Of a stretch of 64,000 nucleotides of DNA, positions 26,266 through 36,424 are shown in pieces. The position numbers and the translations under genes are program-made. Under the pieces are notes generated by a model. That model did not search any database, was not told the origin of the DNA, and worked only from the letters and a program-made list of their open reading frames with translations. This DNA is from an uncultured Hellea sp. Its GTDB lineage: Bacteria; Pseudomonadota; Alphaproteobacteria; Caulobacterales; Maricaulaceae. Location: NCBI GenBank assembly GCA_938007935.1, contig CALLMD010000004.1, positions 86,304 to 150,303 of the forward strand, read 5' to 3'. The stretch's first letter is position 1; every line of letters starts with the position of its first letter.

Positions 26266-26688
26266 ATGAAGAGCGCAGTCTTAATGAGCATTGGCCGCGT
26301 TTTACTGGGGCTTTATTTCCTTATTCCCGGGCTTATGAAATTTGCCGCTTGGGATATGCATATCGAGATGATGAGCCTTCACAACATCCCGAGCCCCGCG
26401 CCACTTTTATTAATCGCGACCCTCGCCGAAATCATTGCGGGCGTATTTTTGATTATAGGCTCCTATGTGCGCTTTATGGCGCTAGGCTGCGCGCTTTTGG
26501 TCCTCATCATTAACGTTATGATGCATGATTTTTGGAATTTCGATGGCGTAACAGGCGCACATGAAATGCAAAATTTCATCAAAAATCTCGGCATTTTCGC
26601 AGGGCTATTGGTGCTCGCAGCGGCGTCACCAAAACGGAAAATATCGCTCTCAGCATTTTGGAAGCGGGACGATAAGGTGTTAGATTAG
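26266..26688 (+). CDS. DoxX-family membrane protein
   Basis: A 140-residue protein with four hydrophobic helices. IGRVLLGLYFLIPGLMKFAAW and ATLAEIIAGVFLIIGSYVRFMALGCALLVLIINVMMHDFW are typical of the DoxX/DoxD family of small inner-membrane proteins, whose role in bacteria is mostly unknown and sometimes tied to quinone or thiosulfate metabolism. It is co-transcribed with the quinone oxidoreductase-like gene (four-base gap), which hints at a redox role. Confidence 0.85.
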   Translation: MKSAVLMSIGRVLLGLYFLIPGLMKFAAWDMHIEMMSLHNIPSPAPLLLIATLAEIIAGVFLIIGSYVRFMALGCALLVLIINVMMHDFWNFDGVTGAHEMQNFIKNLGIFAGLLVLAAASPKRKISLSAFWKRDDKVLD

Positions 26689-26818
26689 ATTAGGTCAATA
26701 ATTGCTCCTCCCCGAAATATGGGTTAAACTCGCGGCTTATGCATCGCTATTATCCTTTCTCTGTCTTTTAATTTTTTGGTTATTGCCGAGGCTAAAGTCG
26801 TCTTAATATATTTTGATT

Positions 26819-27148
26819 AATGCTAATGAACGGAGACAATCGAAATGATACCAAGTTGGTTTGCTTTTTTGAATTTTTTTGTTTGTGGAATTACATTGTG
26901 GATTTTAGCGATTAAAAAAGGGAACTTACTTTATAAAAAAGCTCTTGAGAATGGACAGACCACTTCAAGCAAGCATAGTTACTTAATGTTTGAGCGCCAA
27001 CAAAGTTTCTATCTATTTAACTTTTTAGAAGGTCGGCCCAAAACGCAACGACGATTAATAATATCATGGGCGATAGTTTCGGTGCTAGTTTTCTTTGGTC
27101 ATAATTCAATTAACAACTTCATAGAAAAAACTTTCTAAATGCTAATGA
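26819..27148. repeat. 11-bp direct repeats AATGCTAATGA flanking an AT-rich orphan gene
   Basis: AATGCTAATGA occurs at 26819-26829 and again at 27138-27148, just outside the start and at the stop of the orphan gene. Direct repeats of this kind may mark an insertion, though no transposase or inverted ends are visible. Confidence 0.45.
26845..27138 (+). CDS. Orphan small membrane protein, AT-rich
   Basis: A 97-residue protein I do not recognise. An N-terminal helix (FAFLNFFVCGITLWILAI) and a C-terminal helix (IISWAIVSVLVFFGH) flank a basic, polar middle (KKALENGQTTSSKHSY, EGRPKTQRR), so it should be an inner-membrane protein with two spans and a loop. The gene is strongly AT-rich compared with mutY and DoxX on either side. 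GGAG lies about ten bases upstream, inside a GGAGACAATCGA string that also precedes the AT-rich gene at 20304. It may be acquired DNA. Confidence 0.55.
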   Translation: MIPSWFAFLNFFVCGITLWILAIKKGNLLYKKALENGQTTSSKHSYLMFERQQSFYLFNFLEGRPKTQRRLIISWAIVSVLVFFGHNSINNFIEKTF

Positions 27149-27262
27149 TCGATTTTCGGCTAAATCTAATTTAGCTAACTCCCAATGCGAAATTATGCAC
27201 CTCAATCTAAATAGATAATCCCCCATAGTCATCTCGCTCAAAACCCATTACCTCTCCCTCCA

Positions 27263-28324
27263 ATGAAATCCGCCAAAGACATTTCAAAAATGCAGACCGC
27301 ACTCCTTGCGTGGTATGATCGCGAGGGCCGTACTTTGCCGTGGCGTGTGCGGCCCAAAGATCGCGCCGCTGGTATTACGCCAGACCCTTATGCGGTATGG
27401 CTGTCGGAAATCATGCTCCAGCAAACGACGGTGCCTCATGCCACGCCTTATTGGGAGAAATTCTTTGCTGAATTTCCAACTGTGACGGATCTCGCCAATG
27501 CGGAGCGTGACCGTATCCTAACGCTTTGGGCGGGGCTTGGTTATTATGCGCGGGGGCGCAACCTACATAAATGCGCCCAGATTATTCGCGATGAACATGG
27601 CGGCAAGTTTCCTAAAACAGAAGCGGCGCTGTTAAAGCTCCCCGGCATTGGCCCCTATACGGCGGCGACCATGGCGGCGATATGTTTTGATGAAGCGACC
27701 AATATTGTTGACGGCAATGTCGAGCGCGTAATCTCGCGCATTTTCTGTGCCTCGACACCCCTGCCCAAAGGCAAAGCAGAATTAAGAACTTTGGCAGGCA
27801 CACTCGCCAGTCCCACACGCCCCGGCGATTATGGCCAAGCCTTAATGGATTTGGGGGCGACGATTTGTTCGCCGCGCGCGCCTAAATGCCAAGGCTGTCC
27901 ATGGCAAAATTTCTGCTTAGCGCATAAAAACGGCGTGCAGACGGAGTATCCCAAGAAAATCAAAAAGGCGAAACTGCCCGTGCGTTATGGCAATATTTAT
28001 GTGCTTAAATCAGGCGGCAAAGTCCTTATGCATCAAAGACCCGATAAAGGTTTGCTGGGCGGCATGCTCGGATTTCCGGGAACGGATTGGGGCGATAAAA
28101 TGCCAGCCGCCCTAGAAGGCGCGCCCTCACCGCGAAATTGGGAAAAATGCGACGATACAGTGCGCCATGTATTCACCCATTTCGAGCTATACCTAGATGT
28201 TTATCGCTCTGAAACGCGAACACAAAAGCTAGACGGCATTTGGGCAGACCTTGAGAATATCAGGGATTACGCCCTACCCACAGTCATGACGAAAGCCCTC
28301 AAAATCGCGCTCAACACGCCATAA
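27263..28324 (+). CDS. mutY: Adenine DNA glycosylase MutY
   Basis: A 353-residue base-excision repair enzyme that removes adenine opposite 8-oxoguanine. The N-terminal catalytic part has SEIMLQQTTVPHATPYWEKF and the helix-hairpin-helix LLKLPGIGPYTAATMAAI followed by the catalytic Asp in NIVDGNVERV. The iron-sulfur site is C-x6-C-x2-C-x5-C (CSPRAPKCQGCPWQNFC). The C-terminal third is the NUDIX-like domain that recognises 8-oxoG (MHQRPDKGLLGGMLGFPG). As I recall, mutY and ccrM also neighbour each other in Caulobacter, and the arrangement is similar here. No clear ribosome site precedes the ATG. Confidence 0.95.
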   Translation: MKSAKDISKMQTALLAWYDREGRTLPWRVRPKDRAAGITPDPYAVWLSEIMLQQTTVPHATPYWEKFFAEFPTVTDLANAERDRILTLWAGLGYYARGRNLHKCAQIIRDEHGGKFPKTEAALLKLPGIGPYTAATMAAICFDEATNIVDGNVERVISRIFCASTPLPKGKAELRTLAGTLASPTRPGDYGQALMDLGATICSPRAPKCQGCPWQNFCLAHKNGVQTEYPKKIKKAKLPVRYGNIYVLKSGGKVLMHQRPDKGLLGGMLGFPGTDWGDKMPAALEGAPSPRNWEKCDDTVRHVFTHFELYLDVYRSETRTQKLDGIWADLENIRDYALPTVMTKALKIALNTP

Positions 28325-28355
28325 AAAAAGCACGGCCGCTTTCGCAGGCCGTGCT
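28323..28355 (-). terminator. Rho-independent terminator of the DUF2853 gene
   Basis: AGCACGGCC and GGCCGTGCT form a nine-base stem around GCTTTCGCA. Read on the minus strand it is followed by seven T residues, so it stops transcripts of the DUF2853 gene. It may also serve mutY weakly, since its plus-strand tail is CTAATATT. Confidence 0.88.
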
Positions 28356-28378
28356 CTAATATTAGGTCTTAGAAAGGC

Positions 28379-28720
28379 TTACTTATAAACGCTTTCTTTG
28401 TTGAAGTGCTTAGCGAGCAGATAGTAAACAACGGCGCGATACTTCGACTTCGTTGACTTACCATATTGCTCCATCACTGAATCAATCGCCTTATCTAGCT
28501 CAGGACCATCTTTGAGGCCTAGCTTTTTGATAAGGAAGTTATTCTTAACTGTATCAAGCTCGGCTTGGTCAGAGGCTGACACTGTTGATGCATCGCGGTT
28601 ATAGATTGCAGGTCCGCAGCCAATTGTTACTTTGCGTAAGAAATCCATGTCAGCTGTTACGCCGCATTTTTCTTTCATATCCGCTGCATATTTTTCAATA
28701 AGATCGTCACGTTTGCCCAT
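28379..28720 (-). CDS. DUF2853 family protein
   Basis: A 113-residue soluble, helical, highly charged protein: KRDDLIEKYAADMKEKCG at the start, a central FLRKVTIGCGPAIYNRDASTVSASDQAELDTVKNNF and a KSKYRAVVYYLLAKHFNKESVYK end. This matches my memory of the DUF2853 family, known only from structure. An AGGAGG ribosome site precedes the ATG, suggesting good expression. It has its own terminator and so is probably a single-gene unit. Confidence 0.8.
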   Translation of the reverse strand: MGKRDDLIEKYAADMKEKCGVTADMDFLRKVTIGCGPAIYNRDASTVSASDQAELDTVKNNFLIKKLGLKDGPELDKAIDSVMEQYGKSTKSKYRAVVYYLLAKHFNKESVYK

Positions 28721-28818
28721 ATTGTCCTCCTGTTAGAGCGTTTAAAGATTGCCGAAAACGGAGAAGTTCCCACATGATTCGAGCAGTCTCTTAACCTTTG
28801 GGTAACACATTAAATCCT

Positions 28819-28854
28819 GCAGGACAATATAGGTCTCAGCCCTCTATGTCCTGC
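28819..28854. terminator. Hairpin downstream of ccrM
   Basis: GCAGGACA and TGTCCTGC make a perfect eight-base stem with a 20-base loop, starting nine bases beyond the ccrM stop. No T-run follows on either side, so it may stabilise or weakly terminate the ccrM mRNA. Confidence 0.35.
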
Positions 28855-28862
28855 ACTATGCG

Positions 28863-30234
<1,372 letters not shown>

Positions 30235-30963
30235 ATGTTTGATTCGACCCTTTTTGATTCGCCCTCTTTTTCTTCTGTAAGGCGGCATGTGCTTCTAAGC
30301 CTCTCCGCTCTTGCGCTTGTGGCCTGTGGCGGCGGAGAAAACACAGCGACGAGTACCTCTCAGCCCGCGAGCGGGGCGAATTCAGAATATCTTATAGAAA
30401 ATGACCATGTTACGGGTAATCCCGACGCGGCGGTCACTTTAGTGGAATATGCCTCCGTCGCCTGCGGCGCCTGTGCCAATTGGCATAATAATGTCTATCC
30501 CGAGCTTAAGAAAAAGTACATTGATACTGGCAAAGTCAAATATGTCTTTCGTGAATATGTCACGGGCGTTCCCGAATATGCGGATGCAGGCTTTATGATC
30601 GCGCTCTGCGCAGATGATAAGAATTACTTCAAAAACATTGCCTTCCAATTTAAGCGTCAGGCCCAAATTTTCAAAATGGGTCAAGAGGGCAAAGCTCGCG
30701 ACGCCTATATTGGCATTGCGAAATCAGCAGGGCTTTCCGAAGAGGAGTTCATTGGCTGTATGCAAAACCAGGAGCTTAGAGAACAATATCGCGCGACAAT
30801 GCAAACAGGTATTGATTTAGGCGTGACAGGTACGCCAGCTTTCTTTGTGAACGGTGAAAAACATAAGATGTTCACGCTGGAATCCATCGAAGATGTCATT
30901 TTACCTATTCTCGGCGAACCTATTCCTGACCGCAGCGAAAAAACAGAAGAGCCAACTGAATAA
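30235..30963 (+). CDS. DsbA-family thiol-disulfide lipoprotein
   Basis: A 242-residue exported protein. Residues 17-31 are a hydrophobic signal ending in the lipobox LVAC (C31), so it should be a lipoprotein. The thioredoxin fold starts near residue 65, with the active site C77-G-A-C80 (VACGACANWHNNVYP) and the cis-Pro loop GVTGTPAFFVNGEKH. DsbA-like proteins of this type oxidise or isomerise disulfides in the periplasm; CGAC is an unusual CXXC pair. The ATG at 30235 is chosen over a TTG at 30202. smc starts two bases after the stop, so both share a transcript, an arrangement I also recall from Caulobacter. Confidence 0.85.
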   Translation: MFDSTLFDSPSFSSVRRHVLLSLSALALVACGGGENTATSTSQPASGANSEYLIENDHVTGNPDAAVTLVEYASVACGACANWHNNVYPELKKKYIDTGKVKYVFREYVTGVPEYADAGFMIALCADDKNYFKNIAFQFKRQAQIFKMGQEGKARDAYIGIAKSAGLSEEEFIGCMQNQELREQYRATMQTGIDLGVTGTPAFFVNGEKHKMFTLESIEDVILPILGEPIPDRSEKTEEPTE

Positions 30964-30965
30964 TT

Positions 30966-33900
30966 ATGGGCTCACTGGCTTTTGATAAGATCAAGCTGAC
31001 GGGATTTAAATCCTTCGTCGAACCGACTGATTTTATTATTCAGCCAGGCCTAACAGGCGTGGTCGGCCCCAATGGGTGCGGTAAATCCAATCTTCTTGAA
31101 GCTATTCGCTGGGTTATGGGGGCAAATTCAGCCAAAGCCATGCGCGGTAGCGCCATGGATGATGTTATCTTTTCAGGTACAAAACAACGCCCGGGCCGTA
31201 ATCAAGCCCATGTTGTCCTCACCATTGATAATTCGGCCCGCATCGCCCCGCCTATGTTTAATGAGGATGATACACTCGAAGTCACCCGTATCATCGAAAA
31301 GGGCAAAGGCTCGAAATATAAAGTCAATGGCAAGACCGTCCGCGCCAAAGATGTGCAGCTCCTTTTCGCAGATGCGAGTACAGGCGCGAATTCCCCTGCC
31401 CTTGTCCGTCAGGGACAAATCAATGAATTAATCGCGGCCAAACCGTCAAACCGCCGCCGTATCCTCGAAGAAGCGGCTGGCATTTCTGGCCTGCATTCCC
31501 GCCGCCATGAGGCCGAGCTAAGACTGCGAGCCGCCGAGACTAATCTCTCACGCTTGGATGATATTATCGGCCAGATTGAAAGCCAGCTATTATCTCTGCG
31601 CCGTCAATCACGTCAGGCCACGCGTTATAAGCGCCTTGCGGGCGAAATTCATGAATATAAAGCCTTGCTTTGGCTTAAACGTTGGGTCTCTGCCCTTGAT
31701 ACGCTTGCGGGCTCTCAAGACGCTTTAAAAGCCTGTGAGGCGCAAGTCGCCGAAACAGCGATGAAAGCCTCAGAGCTAACCCGTCAGGCCGCAGAGCTGG
31801 CAGGGTTTCTTGACCCCAAACGCGAAGAGCAAATCATTGCCGCCGCTGTGCTTGGGCGTCTGAACGCGGCCAAAGACGCACTTGAGCAAGATGAAAATGC
31901 GGCCAATTCAGAAATCCGCAAATTAGAGTCCCAAATCGAGCAGCTCGCCGCCGATATTGCCCGCGAGACAGGCATTGTCGAAGATGCCGCCGAGGCCGAA
32001 GCCCGCCTAACGGCCGAATTTGAAACGTTAAACGCGCTTAAAGATACGAGCGCCGCCCTCGACGCGGCCGCAGATGAAGCCGAAGCCGCCATCGCCGCCC
32101 GCTCATCACTCGAGACTGATTATAACGAATTGACCCGCCGCGCGGCGGATATGAATGCCCGCCAAGAAGCTGCCCATCGCGAGCTCTCACAGGCTGAGCA
32201 CCGCCTTGAGCGCCTAACGGCCGAGCAAAGCACGGCTAAAGATAAGCTCGCCGCAATGCAAAAAGATGGCGGGACTTCACAGAACCTTTTTGCGGCGAGC
32301 GCGGCTGAAGCGCTAAGCCAACTCGAAGCGGCGCGGGCAAGCGAACAAGAGATTGCCGCCTTACGCGCGCAGGCCGAAGAAACAGACCAAGCCGCGCGCG
32401 AGACCCTCTCCGATGCCAAACAGGATTTATCACAACTGACCGCAGAACAATCAGCCTTGCAGCGGGTTGTTAATCGCGGCGATAGCGCGGCATGGACGCC
32501 AGCTCTCTCCAAACTTGATGTTAAAAAAGGCTATGAGCAAGCCCTTGCCGCGGCCCTTGGTGAAGACCTCGACGCCGCAATTGGAGAAGAGGCGGCCTTG
32601 CGCTGGTCAGGCGCGGCTACCCCGTCTCAGATGCTTCCTGCTGGCACAACGCCTTTGACAGATATTGTCAAAGCGCCAAAAGAACTTACCGCCCGCCTTT
32701 CGCAAATCGGCGTTGTGGAAAGCGGCAATATAGACACGCTTCGCAAAGACCTTGCCCCGGGCCAGCGCCTTGTGACCAAAGACGGCCAAGTCGCGCGTTG
32801 GGATGGATTTGAAATCTCCGCAGGCGCTGAAACCTCAGCCGCGATAAAACTTAAACAGCAAAACCGCCTCGCTGAACTTATGGGCGAAATTGAAACCGCG
32901 CAGGCCGCCGTGACCCAAGCACAAAGCCAATTCGAAGCGGCCCGCGAGGCGCGTAACGCGGCGCAAAACAAAGCCCGCGCGGCCCGTCAAGGCTTGCCAG
33001 ATTTGGAACGCCGTGACCGCGCCGCTCAAGCTGCTCTTGCGCAATATGAAACGGATGTCGCGCGCGAATCCGCTGAAAAACGCTCCCTCGAAGACCGTCT
33101 CGAACGTCTCGCGCGAGAAATCAAAGAAATCACTGCCCAGCGCGACGACGCCATTACGGCCAATGAAGCCTTGCAGGGCGGCGAAGACGTCACGGCAGAG
33201 CAAGAAGAGCTGTCAGAAAAACTCGCTATGGCCCGCGCCCATGCCGATGAAGTTAGCGGCCAGTACCGCTCGTTAAAGAATGAAGCCGAAGCCCGCGCCG
33301 CGCGTCTTAGCGCCGTGGTGAGCGAACGTGAAAACTGGGCCCGCCGCTCTGAAACGGCCAGCGCCCGCGTTACCACACTTGAGGGTCGTAGTGAGGCCGC
33401 CAAAATCTCACTCTCTGCCGCCAAAGACGGCCCTGATCAATTCATCGAGCGCCGTAATCGCCTCTTCGCGGAACTCGAAGCTGCCGAGCTGCGCCGCAAG
33501 ACAGCTGCTGATAGCCTGTCCGAAGCCGAAACCGCGCACCGTGATATGGATATTGCCGCGCGCGAAGCCGAGACCGCCCATGCTAGCGCCCGCGAAGCCC
33601 GCGCCGCCGCGCAGGCTCGCCAAACGGCCGCTGAGGAACGCATTGAAGAAACCAAAGCCCGCATCAATGAAACACTGGAATGTGAACCCTCAGAGCTAAA
33701 ATCTCATCTCGGTGAGCTGAGCGCAGATTCGGGTCTCTCCGAGCATGACATTGAGCGCAAATTAGAGCGCCTGTCCAAAGAACGCGAGAAAATGGGCGGC
33801 GTAAACTTACGCGCCGATGAAGAAGCGGCTGAGCAAGAAGAGCGCCTCTCGGCTATGAATGATGAGCGCCAAGATTTAATCGCCGCGATTGCGCGTCTGC

Positions 33901-34418
33901 GCGAGGGCATAGACGAGCTGAACACCGAAGGACGTCAGCGCCTGCTCAAAGCCTTTGATACGGTCAATGGTCATTTCGGGCGTTTATTCACGACATTATT
34001 TGGCGGGGGTGAAGCCGCGCTTGCGCTCACGGAATCTGAAGATCCGCTCGAAGCTGGCCTCGAAGTCATGGTCAGCCCGCCCGGCAAAAAACTCGGTTCT
34101 ATGAGCCTTATGTCAGGCGGGGAACAAGCCCTGACGGCAACCGCGCTTATCTTTGCGGTCTTCCTCTCAAATCCCGCGCCAATTTGTGTGCTCGACGAAG
34201 TCGACGCCCCGCTCGATGACGCCAATGTCGCGCGCTATTGCAACCTGCTCGATGAAATGGTCAAGCAAACTAAAACCAAATTCATCACCATCACCCATAA
34301 CGCGGTCACCATGTCCCGCATGGACCGCCTCTTCGGCGTCACCATGGCAGAACAAGGCGTCTCGCAACTATTGTCGATGGAATTGACAGCGGCAGAGAGA
34401 TTGGTGGCCGCGGAGTAA
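30966..34418 (+). CDS. smc: Chromosome segregation protein SMC
   Basis: An 1,150-residue SMC ATPase. The N-terminal head starts FDKIKLTGFKSFVEPTDF with Walker A GPNGCGKSNLLEAIRWVMG. Two long Ala/Glu-rich coiled coils (about 165-500 and 660-1000) flank a hinge around residues 515-650 (LDVKKGYEQALAAALGEDLDAAIG). The C-terminal head carries the signature SLMSGGEQALTATALIFAVF and Walker B CVLDEVDAPLDDANV. SMC with ScpA/ScpB organises the chromosome. It is the second gene after the DsbA-like lipoprotein with a two-base gap and no clear own ribosome site, so translation is probably coupled. Confidence 0.96.
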   Translation: MGSLAFDKIKLTGFKSFVEPTDFIIQPGLTGVVGPNGCGKSNLLEAIRWVMGANSAKAMRGSAMDDVIFSGTKQRPGRNQAHVVLTIDNSARIAPPMFNEDDTLEVTRIIEKGKGSKYKVNGKTVRAKDVQLLFADASTGANSPALVRQGQINELIAAKPSNRRRILEEAAGISGLHSRRHEAELRLRAAETNLSRLDDIIGQIESQLLSLRRQSRQATRYKRLAGEIHEYKALLWLKRWVSALDTLAGSQDALKACEAQVAETAMKASELTRQAAELAGFLDPKREEQIIAAAVLGRLNAAKDALEQDENAANSEIRKLESQIEQLAADIARETGIVEDAAEAEARLTAEFETLNALKDTSAALDAAADEAEAAIAARSSLETDYNELTRRAADMNARQEAAHRELSQAEHRLERLTAEQSTAKDKLAAMQKDGGTSQNLFAASAAEALSQLEAARASEQEIAALRAQAEETDQAARETLSDAKQDLSQLTAEQSALQRVVNRGDSAAWTPALSKLDVKKGYEQALAAALGEDLDAAIGEEAALRWSGAATPSQMLPAGTTPLTDIVKAPKELTARLSQIGVVESGNIDTLRKDLAPGQRLVTKDGQVARWDGFEISAGAETSAAIKLKQQNRLAELMGEIETAQAAVTQAQSQFEAAREARNAAQNKARAARQGLPDLERRDRAAQAALAQYETDVARESAEKRSLEDRLERLAREIKEITAQRDDAITANEALQGGEDVTAEQEELSEKLAMARAHADEVSGQYRSLKNEAEARAARLSAVVSERENWARRSETASARVTTLEGRSEAAKISLSAAKDGPDQFIERRNRLFAELEAAELRRKTAADSLSEAETAHRDMDIAAREAETAHASAREARAAAQARQTAAEERIEETKARINETLECEPSELKSHLGELSADSGLSEHDIERKLERLSKEREKMGGVNLRADEEAAEQEERLSAMNDERQDLIAAIARLREGIDELNTEGRQRLLKAFDTVNGHFGRLFTTLFGGGEAALALTESEDPLEAGLEVMVSPPGKKLGSMSLMSGGEQALTATALIFAVFLSNPAPICVLDEVDAPLDDANVARYCNLLDEMVKQTKTKFITITHNAVTMSRMDRLFGVTMAEQGVSQLLSMELTAAERLVAAE

Positions 34419-34445
34419 GCCTCGCAGTTATCCACGTCATATCTG

Positions 34446-35339
34446 TCAGTTTAAAACAAACTTTATAAGATCAGAAACATATTCATCGGTTCGCTCGAGG
34501 TGTGGAAAATGTCCATATCCTTGATATTTTATCAAACTAGCCTGCGGAACCGTGTCCGTGACGGAGCTGAAATCCGTATGTCGATGCGAGTAATCCGTAT
34601 CCCCATAGATCATAAGGGTTGGCGCTAACGCACCCAACATGGCCTCATCCGGCGTGCGTTCAGCGCCTTGGACGATGCTGGACAAGCAAAAACAACCCCC
34701 TGATTTCATATTTTCCAACGCGATATTCGTCATTGGAACCCTGTGTTCACTGGGCCTTGGTAAAGACATTGAAAACCAACGCTTGGCCAAAGTTTTAACG
34801 GATATTTTTCCTAAGATTTGCCCGATATAAGGTATACGTAACGGCGCAGGAATATTGTGACCGGTCCAATCGCGCATTGCGGCCACGGAAGGGACTTGCG
34901 CGAGAGCCAAATGACTGACGCGATCTGGAAATCGTGCGGCAAAGTTCATGGCATGCAGTCCATTGACGCAGGTAAATGCAAGTACCGCCTTATCTATGCC
35001 AAGATTGTCCATGAGCTCTAAGATCATGTCGGCTGTTTCGTCCATCTTGAAACTGTAATTGATGGACGGATATGAGAAGCCTGACCCGGGCATTTCAAAG
35101 CAAATAACTCGAAATGATTGTGAGAGCTGTTCGATTAATGCCAAATGATGCTCAATGACGCAGGGAGCATCCGGCGTTGTTATGAGGACGGGTTTATCGC
35201 TGTCTGTATCTATAAACCGGATAAATCCAGCATTTGTTTTTACATAATCATAGGACCCGCCAGCTCTACCTGTCTTCCTTTTCTTGTCTCGGTTAAGTGA
35301 GGAAAGGATTGTATCAATTGCGGTTCCCGTCATAAACAT
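34446..35339 (-). CDS. Alpha/beta hydrolase with a Cys in the nucleophile elbow
   Basis: A 297-residue alpha/beta hydrolase-fold protein. ICFEMPGSGFSYPS, AFTCVNGLHAMNFAARFPDRVSHLALAQ, LMIYGDTDYSHRH and GYGHFPHLE mark the fold, the acid and the His. At the elbow, where GxSxG is expected, the sequence is FTCVNG, so C124 stands in the nucleophile position. A Cys nucleophile is known from dienelactone hydrolase; here it could also mean lost activity. The start follows the upstream membrane protein's TAA directly. Both genes diverge from MarR and are probably controlled by it. Confidence 0.75.
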   Translation of the reverse strand: MFMTGTAIDTILSSLNRDKKRKTGRAGGSYDYVKTNAGFIRFIDTDSDKPVLITTPDAPCVIEHHLALIEQLSQSFRVICFEMPGSGFSYPSINYSFKMDETADMILELMDNLGIDKAVLAFTCVNGLHAMNFAARFPDRVSHLALAQVPSVAAMRDWTGHNIPAPLRIPYIGQILGKISVKTLAKRWFSMSLPRPSEHRVPMTNIALENMKSGGCFCLSSIVQGAERTPDEAMLGALAPTLMIYGDTDYSHRHTDFSSVTDTVPQASLIKYQGYGHFPHLERTDEYVSDLIKFVLN

Positions 35340-35798
35340 TTACCCTATAATTTGAACTAAGGCGGCTAGAAGGCTAATTGCCGCTGCTGTACCGTCCACA
35401 ATAAAAATAAACCGCATAGGTCCTTTGAGAACATCCCAGTATTTCTCGCCCTGCCTTCCGCCATTTTTTAAAATAGGAATGTTAAATACAAACTGGGAAA
35501 AATGAGCAGCGGCTAAGACAAGAAGTAAAATCGCGCGTTCGATTGGCGAGGTAAAAACATCGATTCCACTCAGAACAATAATAAGAAGAGATATCGATAA
35601 AAGCGCAAAAGCAGCATTCATACCGCCAAGGAACCGTATAGCTGCAGACATAGTCGGAAATATAGGCGAATTGCGTGCAGATTTCGCAACCATCATCTTT
35701 GTAGCTGTTTCATTCTGAAAACTAAAATATCGAAAAGCAGCACTGAACCACAAGACATTGATAATCATGGCGAATATATATGCCGCGTTAGTTATCAT
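35340..35798 (-). CDS. Membrane protein of unknown function, MarR-linked
   Basis: A 152-residue protein with four hydrophobic segments (NAAYIFAMIINVLWFSAAF; AFALLSISLLIIVLSG; AILLLVLAAAHFSQFVFNI; FIFIVDGTAAAISLLAALVQII). I do not recognise the family with certainty; the layout resembles small DUF-type four-helix inner-membrane proteins. I use the ATG at 35798 with AAGGAG about ten bases ahead. The hydrolase gene begins immediately after its stop. Two palindromes in the promoter it shares with the MarR gene suggest repression by that regulator. Confidence 0.65.
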   Translation of the reverse strand: MITNAAYIFAMIINVLWFSAAFRYFSFQNETATKMMVAKSARNSPIFPTMSAAIRFLGGMNAAFALLSISLLIIVLSGIDVFTSPIERAILLLVLAAAHFSQFVFNIPILKNGGRQGEKYWDVLKGPMRFIFIVDGTAAAISLLAALVQIIG

Positions 35799-35833
35799 GA
35801 TGGTTAAACTCCTTGCCCACATACCCCTATGGC

Positions 35834-35848
35834 TGGCATATCATGCCA
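35834..35848. promoter_or_regulatory. Palindrome TGGCATATCATGCCA in the marR divergent promoter
   Basis: Two perfect six-base arms, TGGCAT and ATGCCA, flank ATC. The element lies 36-50 bases before the start of the membrane protein gene. It is a candidate second regulator site. Confidence 0.45.
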
Positions 35849-35861
35849 ATGTGCTTCTATT

Positions 35862-35879
35862 TACTACACTAGGGTAGTA
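35862..35879. promoter_or_regulatory. Candidate MarR operator TACTACACTAGGGTAGTA
   Basis: Perfect six-base arms TACTAC and GTAGTA surround ACTAGG. The site is 28 bases before the marR start, which suits auto-repression, and lies between two divergent genes as is usual for MarR regulators. Confidence 0.6.
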
Positions 35880-35907
35880 TAATGGAATGTCAATATAGGA
35901 AAGCCCC

Positions 35908-36366
35908 ATGTCAGCATCAGAGCAACGATTGTATTTTTTGCTTCAAACGACGGCTCATCTTTTCAAAAAAAAGGCGGATGCAACCTGTGTTGAGGCCGCG
36001 GGATTGACCACAGCGCAAGCTGCCGTCTTGTCAATTATTAATGGTCAAGGCCCCGTGTCGCAAAACCGCGTTGCCGCTCAACTATCTCACCGTGAAAGCG
36101 CAATGACTAAAATGACGGCGCGTCTCGAAAAGGCTGGATATATTTCGAAAACCAAATCTAAAGAAGATGCCCGCGCTTGGGCGCTTGAGTCGACTAAACT
36201 TGGGAGAGACGTTCTTCTGAAAATCAAAGCTCCTTTTAAGGAAATTAATGCAGTTTTCGATCAAACCCTAGATGAAAGCGAAACTACGCGACTAGCCAAT
36301 GATTTAAAACGGCTTCTTAATTCACTGAACAACGAAGACGCATGGCCGATCGACAAAGACAAATAA
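35908..36366 (+). CDS. MarR-family transcriptional regulator
   Basis: A 152-residue winged-helix regulator. GLTTAQAAVLSIINGQGPVSQNRVAAQLSHRESAMTKMTARLEKAGYISKTKSKEDARAWALE contains the recognition helix and the wing with the conserved Asp-Ala-Arg. It dimerises and usually represses divergent genes until a phenolic or other ligand binds. Its divergent neighbours are a membrane protein and a hydrolase, whose promoter holds two palindromes. AGGAAA precedes the ATG. A shared bidirectional terminator follows its stop. Confidence 0.9.
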   Translation: MSASEQRLYFLLQTTAHLFKKKADATCVEAAGLTTAQAAVLSIINGQGPVSQNRVAAQLSHRESAMTKMTARLEKAGYISKTKSKEDARAWALESTKLGRDVLLKIKAPFKEINAVFDQTLDESETTRLANDLKRLLNSLNNEDAWPIDKDK

Positions 36367-36398
36367 AAAACCGCCAAATTAAAAAGTCAATTTGGCGG
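36365..36398 (-). terminator. Bidirectional terminator between marR and the giant gene
   Basis: CCGCCAAATT and AATTTGGCGG form a perfect ten-base stem around AAAAAGTC. On the minus strand six T residues follow, so it ends the giant-gene transcript. On the plus strand it follows the marR stop but has only CTTAGGTT after it. Confidence 0.82.
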
Positions 36399-36424
36399 CT
36401 TAGGTTGCAGAGTGATCTGCTTGG

